DNA of 19,072 bases from UBA2137 sp037968575 (lineage in GTDB: Bacteria > Pseudomonadota > Alphaproteobacteria > Micavibrionales > Micavibrionaceae): assembly GCA_037968575.1 (NCBI GenBank), contig JBBKVR010000056.1, positions 1-19,072 on the forward strand. Reading direction: 5' to 3'. The translations under genes and the position numbers were made by a program. Position 1 is the first letter of the stretch. Every line of letters begins with the position of its first letter. Below the pieces are notes generated by a model. It saw nothing but the letters and a program-made list of their open reading frames with translations. It had not been told where the DNA came from and did not search any database. Positions 15,027 through 19,072 of the stretch are shown piece after piece.

Positions 15027-15041
15027 TTAATAAGGGCTTAA
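15027..15041. promoter_or_regulatory. Perfect CtrA-like box upstream of the propeller RTX gene
   Basis: TTAA (15027-15030), 7 bases, TTAA (15038-15041) lies 45 bases before the GTG start of the minus-strand gene. Flanking 7-of-8 matches occur at 14997-15011 (TTAA-N7-TTAT) and 15047-15061 (TTAA-N7-CTAA), so this may be a cluster of sites. Confidence 0.45.
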
Positions 15042-15162
15042 TTTACTTAAGTTTTTTCTAATTTGGGGGTGTTTACTTTAATTAAGCTTTTCTAGTGTAA
15101 AACCAGATTTTCTCTTGCACATTTTTAAAAATCTTCTTATTGATATGGCTCTTCTTATGAGA

Positions 15163-15239
15163 GGGCAATTAGCTCAGTTGGTTAGAGCGCTACCTCGACA
15201 CGGTAGAGGTCACAAGTTCGAATCTTGTATTGCCCACCA
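15163..15239 (+). tRNA. tRNA-Val(GAC), with C at position 33
   Basis: This is a 77-base cloverleaf with encoded CCA. The acceptor GGGCAAT pairs perfectly with ATTGCCC. The D-arm is GCTCAGTTGGTTAGAGC. The anticodon stem CTACC/GGTAG encloses the loop TCGACAC, with anticodon GAC at 15197-15199. The T-arm is ACAAG-TTCGAAT-CTTGT. The base just 5' of the anticodon (15196) is C rather than the near-universal T. All stems are intact, so the gene is otherwise normal. Confidence 0.93.
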
Positions 15240-15279
15240 TCCCTCTTCCCATTTTCCCTCGTTATGCTAGCCTGAGTGT

Positions 15280-15765
15280 ATGGACTCATTTCTGAATTCA
15301 TTTACAGCCATTGGTTACGGAGAAGTTTTTCTTCGCTTAATTCTTGCTGCTTTCTTTTCATTTTTACTTGGCTATGAAAGGCAAGTCCGTAACAAACCTA
15401 TGGGATGTCGTAGCTATATGATTGTGTCTATTACAACCTGCCTTCTAGCGATGATGGGACTTGAACTGCATGCTAATTACACTGACGTCACTAACGGCCT
15501 ATTATCTCTGGATTTAGGAAAGATTATCGCAGGAACAGTAACGGGTATAGGATTTCTCGGTGCCGGTGCTATTATGAGACGTAGTGATGATCATATTATC
15601 GGGACTGCCACCGGGTCAAGTATCTGGGCGTCAGGCATCCTTGGCCTTGTCATAGGATTTGGTTTTTACGCTCTTGCCGTTATCGGTTACGTCACCATTT
15701 TGGCTATCCTTTATCTTTTCTCTCGCTTCCCGATTTGTAGTGAGAACAGCGACTGTAAAAAATAA
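15280..15765 (+). CDS. MgtC/SapB family inner-membrane protein
   Basis: This 161-residue hydrophobic protein has about four to five membrane segments (~17-33, 47-62, 83-100, 112-125, 128-147). The signature of the family is present: LGYERQVRNKPMGCRSYMIVSITTCLLAM split over residues ~30-58, and GTVTGIGFLGAGAIMR at ~85-100 with its Gly-rich turn. It lacks the C-terminal soluble ACT-like domain of the full MgtC virulence protein, so it is the short SapB-type form. Such proteins are linked to magnesium-limited growth and membrane or ATP homeostasis, but the exact activity is unknown. It follows tRNA-Val by 40 bases and has no clear Shine-Dalgarno, so it may be transcribed by read-through from the tRNA promoter. 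Confidence 0.88.
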   Translation: MDSFLNSFTAIGYGEVFLRLILAAFFSFLLGYERQVRNKPMGCRSYMIVSITTCLLAMMGLELHANYTDVTNGLLSLDLGKIIAGTVTGIGFLGAGAIMRRSDDHIIGTATGSSIWASGILGLVIGFGFYALAVIGYVTILAILYLFSRFPICSENSDCKK

Positions 15766-15886
15766 AAGTTGATAATTATAGCAAATCAGGTGGCTTTATG
15801 AGCGATAAATAATCGACGTGGGAAGTCTATGAAATATGACGTTTCTCGCTCTTATAAAATATTATGACAATTTTATCAAAAAGTAA

Positions 15887-15915
15887 GTGACCTTTAACTA
15901 GTTAAAAGCTATACT
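15887..15915 (+). promoter_or_regulatory. Candidate promoter with operator-like palindrome, upstream of pilus genes
   Basis: GTGACC (15887-15892) and TATACT (15910-15915) are spaced by exactly 17 bases. The spacer holds a perfect 14-bp palindrome TTTAACTAGTTAAA (15893-15906), a classic place for a repressor or activator to bind. The next gene starts ~80 bases downstream. Confidence 0.45.
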
Positions 15916-15995
15916 AAAACTCTATACAACAGCGTTTTTCTTACGCTTGCATTTACTGCTTTTCGACTTATTTTTCTTAAACAGGACAAAACTTC

Positions 15996-16691
15996 ATGAT
16001 TGTTATCAAAAACACCATTTTTGCGGCTCTTTTCATCTGTGTTGGCATCTTGCTTGCCTCGTCCGCACACGCGCAAGAAAAAATTGAACCTTCACAAGGT
16101 GATTTACTTCCTGTGATGTCTGGTACAACTGGAGAAGATGGTAGTGTTATGACACCTCGCTTCACAGATTTCCCTGACTTACGCCTCACATCTGATAAGC
16201 CTGTTGTTCTGAATTTAGATGCAGACGCTTCAAACATTATTGTCGGGAATACTGATCATGTAGGTGTGCTACCTGATAATCCTAGAAATCTCGTTATTAT
16301 TCCTCGTCAACCAGGCTCAACGTACTTACAAGTTTTAGGCTCAGACGGGGCAGTTATCATGCAACGTCATATCATTGTTGGTGTTGCAAAACCAAAAGAG
16401 AACTATATTAGAGTACGTCGCTCATGTCGCGGAGATGATGATTGCGAGCAATATAGTATGTACTATTGTCCTGGAATGTGCCATGAAATGGGTATAACCG
16501 CCAACCGTGAGATGACTGAGGTCGATGAAACAATTGGGGGTTCTGTAACAAATGAGGTCACAATACGGAACGAAAGTGATGTTCCTGCATTAGATGAGGG
16601 TAACGTTGGTGCGTCTGAAGAAAATGTAGAGGATAATTTTAATAAAGGTAATGGTATTGGCGGAGCAACCCCACCACCAATCATTCAATAA
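15996..16691 (+). CDS. Secreted protein with pilus-formation N-terminal (PilN/CpaC-N-like) domain and Cys-rich motif
   Basis: This is a 231-residue secreted protein with a signal peptide at 1-26 (cleavage AHA|QEK). Residues ~60-130 (LRLTSDKPVVLNLDADASNI...LPDNPRNLVIIPRQPGSTYLQVL) match the pilus-formation N-terminal domain found at the start of RcpA/CpaC secretins. No secretin domain follows. Instead there is a compact four-cysteine segment (Cys144, 150, 158, 162; spacing C-x5-C-x7-C-x3-C), then an acidic, Asn/Gly/Glu-rich tail ending PPPIIQ, probably disordered. It therefore looks like a stand-alone periplasmic Tad accessory protein. It precedes the TPR lipoprotein by 34 bases on the same strand. 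AGGA lies 10 bases before the ATG. Confidence 0.72.
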   Translation: MIVIKNTIFAALFICVGILLASSAHAQEKIEPSQGDLLPVMSGTTGEDGSVMTPRFTDFPDLRLTSDKPVVLNLDADASNIIVGNTDHVGVLPDNPRNLVIIPRQPGSTYLQVLGSDGAVIMQRHIIVGVAKPKENYIRVRRSCRGDDDCEQYSMYYCPGMCHEMGITANREMTEVDETIGGSVTNEVTIRNESDVPALDEGNVGASEENVEDNFNKGNGIGGATPPPIIQ

Positions 16692-16725
16692 GAATAAAAA
16701 CAAAGCTAGAGACATGAGGACGACT

Positions 16726-17391
16726 ATGAATAAGAATTTGAGACTTGTTTGCGTATTGGGATTCACAGCACTGACATTAAATGCATGTGCATCAACTGGC
16801 CCCACTAATGATAAAGCGCGCATTGATGCCGCTCTTGACCGCGCGGCGGCAGGGGCAGCCATCTCAGGTAAAACCTCACAATCTTTGACTTTAATGGAGC
16901 GGGTATATCAGCGTGATCCTTCTAATGAAACCGCAGCTATTAAATACGCTGTTGCGCTTCGCGACGCAGGTGAACCTGAAAAAAGCGCTCTTATTCTACA
17001 ATCTGCTGCAAAATCACCCTCTGCATCCTCAAATGCCTTGCGTGAATACGCGGCAACACAACTTGAGCTAGGCGACTATGATTTGGCTGAGAGCTATGCA
17101 CGTAAAGCAATCGCTAAAAATGGCAGTGATGGACAAGCGTGGCACATCCTTGGTATTTCCTTGGATACACAGGCCAAACATAAAGATGCTGAACAAGCGT
17201 TCAGAAAAGCTCTTGGTATGTGGGATGGCGATCCAGTGCCTATCATGAACAACTTGGCACTAAACTTGGCTTCTCAAAACCACACTGAGGAAGCCATTGA
17301 AATCTTAAAGAAAGCCAAAGCCATTGCACCAAATCGCATGGAAGTTGAGCGTAATTTGAGAATTATCTCTACGTTAAACGAGAGCACTTAA
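16726..17391 (+). CDS. tadD: TPR lipoprotein of the Tad pilus system (TadD-like)
   Basis: This 221-residue protein has a lipoprotein signal peptide with lipobox LNAC (Cys21), so it is lipid-anchored, probably in the outer membrane. From ~50 onward it shows TPR helices: AIKYAVALRDAGEPEKSALILQ, LREYAATQLELGDYDLAESYARKAI, AWHILGISLDTQAKHKDAEQAFRKAL, and LNLASQNHTEEAIEILKKAKAI. TadD proteins are TPR lipoproteins needed for secretin assembly in Tad pili, and the adjacent tadB/tadC genes support this. The start chosen here has AGGA 5 bases upstream and begins the signal peptide. ATGs 12 bases and 75 bases earlier are less fitting. Its stop abuts the stop of tadC. Confidence 0.8.
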   Translation: MNKNLRLVCVLGFTALTLNACASTGPTNDKARIDAALDRAAAGAAISGKTSQSLTLMERVYQRDPSNETAAIKYAVALRDAGEPEKSALILQSAAKSPSASSNALREYAATQLELGDYDLAESYARKAIAKNGSDGQAWHILGISLDTQAKHKDAEQAFRKALGMWDGDPVPIMNNLALNLASQNHTEEAIEILKKAKAIAPNRMEVERNLRIISTLNEST

Positions 17392-18339
17392 TTACATTGT
17401 ATCCTTCACTTGTATAATAGCGGGAGCTAGGATTACAACGAAAAGTGCTGGTAAGAAAAAGATAATCATAGGAACAGTTAATTTAGGCGGCAGAGATGCT
17501 GCCTTTTTTTCTGCTTCAGCCATTCTCTGATCTCTTAAATCTTCGGCGATCACGCGCATCGCTTGTGATACTGATGTTCCATATTGCTCAGCCTGTATCA
17601 TCGCCGTTGCAAAAGAACGCGCCGCACCGCTTCCTACGCGCCGCGCAAAATCTTGTAAGGCTGCACGCCTGTCATTCAACATACCCATCTCGGCGGACAA
17701 AATACCGAGTTCTTCTGCCAACGTTGGTGAGTGCTCTGCAATTTCATCAGCAATGCGGTTAATGGTTTGTTCCAAACCAATACCACCTTGTACGCAAATA
17801 AGCATCATGTCCAAAGCATCTGGAAAGGTCAGGTTAATCTCTTCTTGACGCTTAATAATATAATTTTTGATGAGAAGTCGTGGAACAAAAAAACCAGATA
17901 GACCAGCAACTGCGATAGCTACTAAAATTTGTGAGACAGGAAAATCATCCTGCCCCTTCGCCATAATCAACCAGACAAAGCTCATTAAGATAAGCGGAAG
18001 AATAATCCTCCCCATCATATAATAAACAGGCGCTTTTGGATCACGGATACCAGCTTGTAACATCTGGTCACGTAACTGCTCCCCGTATTTCCCGAAAAGC
18101 TGCTGGAATTTATAGAATGCCTCAACAGACTCTTTTGCGGTTAACGATTGTGCATCTTGTGGTTTTCTACTCTTCGTTGCTTCAAATAAAGCCTTACGTT
18201 TCTTTTGAATAACTGCGGAATAATTATCCTTTTTTTCCTGTCTATTCAAGAATGGCAAGGCCACAGCAATAAATGAGCCCGCCGCAGCAAGTGCAGAAAG
18301 CCATATAATAATTTGCTGATCTATTCCTTCACCAAACAT
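17392..18339 (-). CDS. tadC: Tad pilus inner-membrane platform protein TadC
   Basis: This 315-residue member of the GspF/T2SSF superfamily forms part of the inner-membrane platform that works with the TadA ATPase to assemble Tad/Flp pili. It has an N-terminal membrane segment (~10-30), two segments around ~108-126 and 134-152, then the cytosolic T2SSF helical domain. That domain contains FPDALDMMLICVQGGIGLEQ (~175-194) and QAEQYGTSVSQAM, and a C-terminal hydrophobic segment follows (PMIIFFLPALFVVILAPA). The length and the LICVQGG motif point to TadC rather than TadB. It follows tadB by 4 bases, and its stop touches tadD's stop. Confidence 0.9.
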   Translation of the reverse strand: MFGEGIDQQIIIWLSALAAAGSFIAVALPFLNRQEKKDNYSAVIQKKRKALFEATKSRKPQDAQSLTAKESVEAFYKFQQLFGKYGEQLRDQMLQAGIRDPKAPVYYMMGRIILPLILMSFVWLIMAKGQDDFPVSQILVAIAVAGLSGFFVPRLLIKNYIIKRQEEINLTFPDALDMMLICVQGGIGLEQTINRIADEIAEHSPTLAEELGILSAEMGMLNDRRAALQDFARRVGSGAARSFATAMIQAEQYGTSVSQAMRVIAEDLRDQRMAEAEKKAASLPPKLTVPMIIFFLPALFVVILAPAIIQVKDTM

Positions 18340-18343
18340 AAAT

Positions 18344-19072
18344 TTAAACCCTAAAGTTAATCATTTTTCGCATAACCAAAACACCTACAAACATCCAAAG
18401 TCCTGCAAAGGTAAGCCATACTTTTCCTGTCTGCGTAGTAAATAAAAACATCATGTATTCCGTATTAATAAAATAAAGTCCTGTTGCCACAACGACTGGT
18501 AACGCACCAATAATTGAAGCAGAAGCTTTGGCTTCGGATGATAGCGCAGCAACCTTTCTCTTAAGACGAAAACGCGCACGAATAACACCTGCTAAATTTT
18601 GTAAAATTTCAGAAAGCGACGAACCTGTCTGCTGTTGGATGATAACGCCCGTTGCAAACATTTGCATTTCAGTTAATGGCATTCGCTCAGCAGCTTTATT
18701 CACAGCTTCAGGCAGTGGAATGCCGACTTTCTGTTCTTCATAAATTTGTGACATTTCTTCGCCAACTGGCCCATCAAATTCACGCGCAACCATCGCGATA
18801 GCTTCACCAACTGGCATACCTGCTTTTAAAAGGCGCATCATAGATTCAAGGGCATCGGCAAATTCCATGAGAAATTTCTTTTGTCTCCTATTAACCATCA
18901 CTTTTAATACAAAACGCGGCACTCCAAGGAAGAAGGTGATAGCCATAAGAATAAGAACAATTTTTGATACACCCATAAAATAAAAAGCGGTTGTTCCAAT
19001 GGCACAGCTAATCAATGATAACATCCAGAACTTTGAAACATCCTGTTGAGAAAAACCTGCATGTTGTAGACG
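18344..19072 (-). CDS. tadB: Tad pilus inner-membrane platform protein TadB (5' end beyond window)
   Basis: The frame stays open to the right edge. The residues before the first in-window ATG read RLQHAGFSQQDVSKFW, matching the LRQAG-type segment that precedes the membrane region of TadB, so the true start lies outside. Two N-terminal hydrophobic segments are followed by the T2SSF domain (FADALESMMRLLKAGMPVGE, then TGVIIQQQTGSSLSEILQNL), a basic RARFRLKRKVAALSSEAKAS stretch, and two C-terminal hydrophobic segments. It pairs with TadC to form the platform for pilus assembly. The rest of the locus (ATPase, secretin, pilin) presumably lies further right. Confidence 0.9.
   Translation of the reverse strand, partial: RLQHAGFSQQDVSKFWMLSLISCAIGTTAFYFMGVSKIVLILMAITFFLGVPRFVLKVMVNRRQKKFLMEFADALESMMRLLKAGMPVGEAIAMVAREFDGPVGEEMSQIYEEQKVGIPLPEAVNKAAERMPLTEMQMFATGVIIQQQTGSSLSEILQNLAGVIRARFRLKRKVAALSSEAKASASIIGALPVVVATGLYFINTEYMMFLFTTQTGKVWLTFAGLWMFVGVLVMRKMINFRV

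Noticed and set aside
16463..16684. 73-codon minus-strand frame inside the Cys-rich pilus protein gene
   Set aside because: It is antisense to a gene with a signal peptide and recognisable domain; no independent support.

Overview
The window looks like chromosomal DNA of an AT-leaning alphaproteobacterium. The best clues are a CpdR-type stand-alone receiver, a Tad/Cpa pilus locus, a pyrE-nadK pair, and CtrA-like TTAA-N7-TTAA boxes. No genus is proposed. No transposase, integrase, CRISPR array, rRNA or plasmid replication gene was found.

Layout. Positions 1-1086 hold the 3' end of a degenerate S24/LexA-type regulator (+), which runs tail-to-tail into two tandem paralogous small proteins of unknown family (-). 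Positions 1196-2638 hold pyrE and nadK (+) as a tight pair, followed by tRNA-Phe(GAA). Positions 2834-4953 hold a pure RTX-repeat exoprotein with a structured leader. It abuts a four-gene minus-strand operon transcribed 9635->4954: glpD, two paralogous SBP_bac_3 periplasmic binding proteins, then glpK. After a 347-bp gap come a Leu/Phe/Val dehydrogenase (-), a strong terminator, and an RluD-type pseudouridine synthase (-). Divergent from it is cpdR (+), which runs tail-to-tail into a second RTX exoprotein (-) carrying a seven-bladed FG-GAP propeller. Then come a tRNA-Val(GAC) with an unusual C at position 33, an MgtC/SapB membrane protein (+), and a Tad pilus segment. The Tad segment has a secreted PilN-like Cys-rich protein and a TPR lipoprotein (+) facing tadC and tadB (-). 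tadB runs off the right edge.

How the genes work together. GlpK and GlpD form the glycerol -> glycerol-3-phosphate -> DHAP route. The two binding proteins between them suggest a solute capture or sensing step tied to that route, but no permease or ATPase is present here. The two RTX proteins share a type I secretion C-terminal domain and must be exported by a system encoded elsewhere. Both have perfect CtrA-type boxes upstream, and cpdR, whose product controls CtrA turnover in known alphaproteobacteria, has a near-perfect one. This hints at cell-cycle-linked surface remodelling together with the Tad pilus.

All four tail-to-tail gene junctions in the window have stop codons overlapping, touching, or one base apart, so the genome is locally very compact. 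The observations most worth checking are the glpD-SBP-SBP-glpK operon, the propeller placed between RTX segments, the shared CtrA-like boxes, the tandem orphan paralogs and the C33 tRNA.
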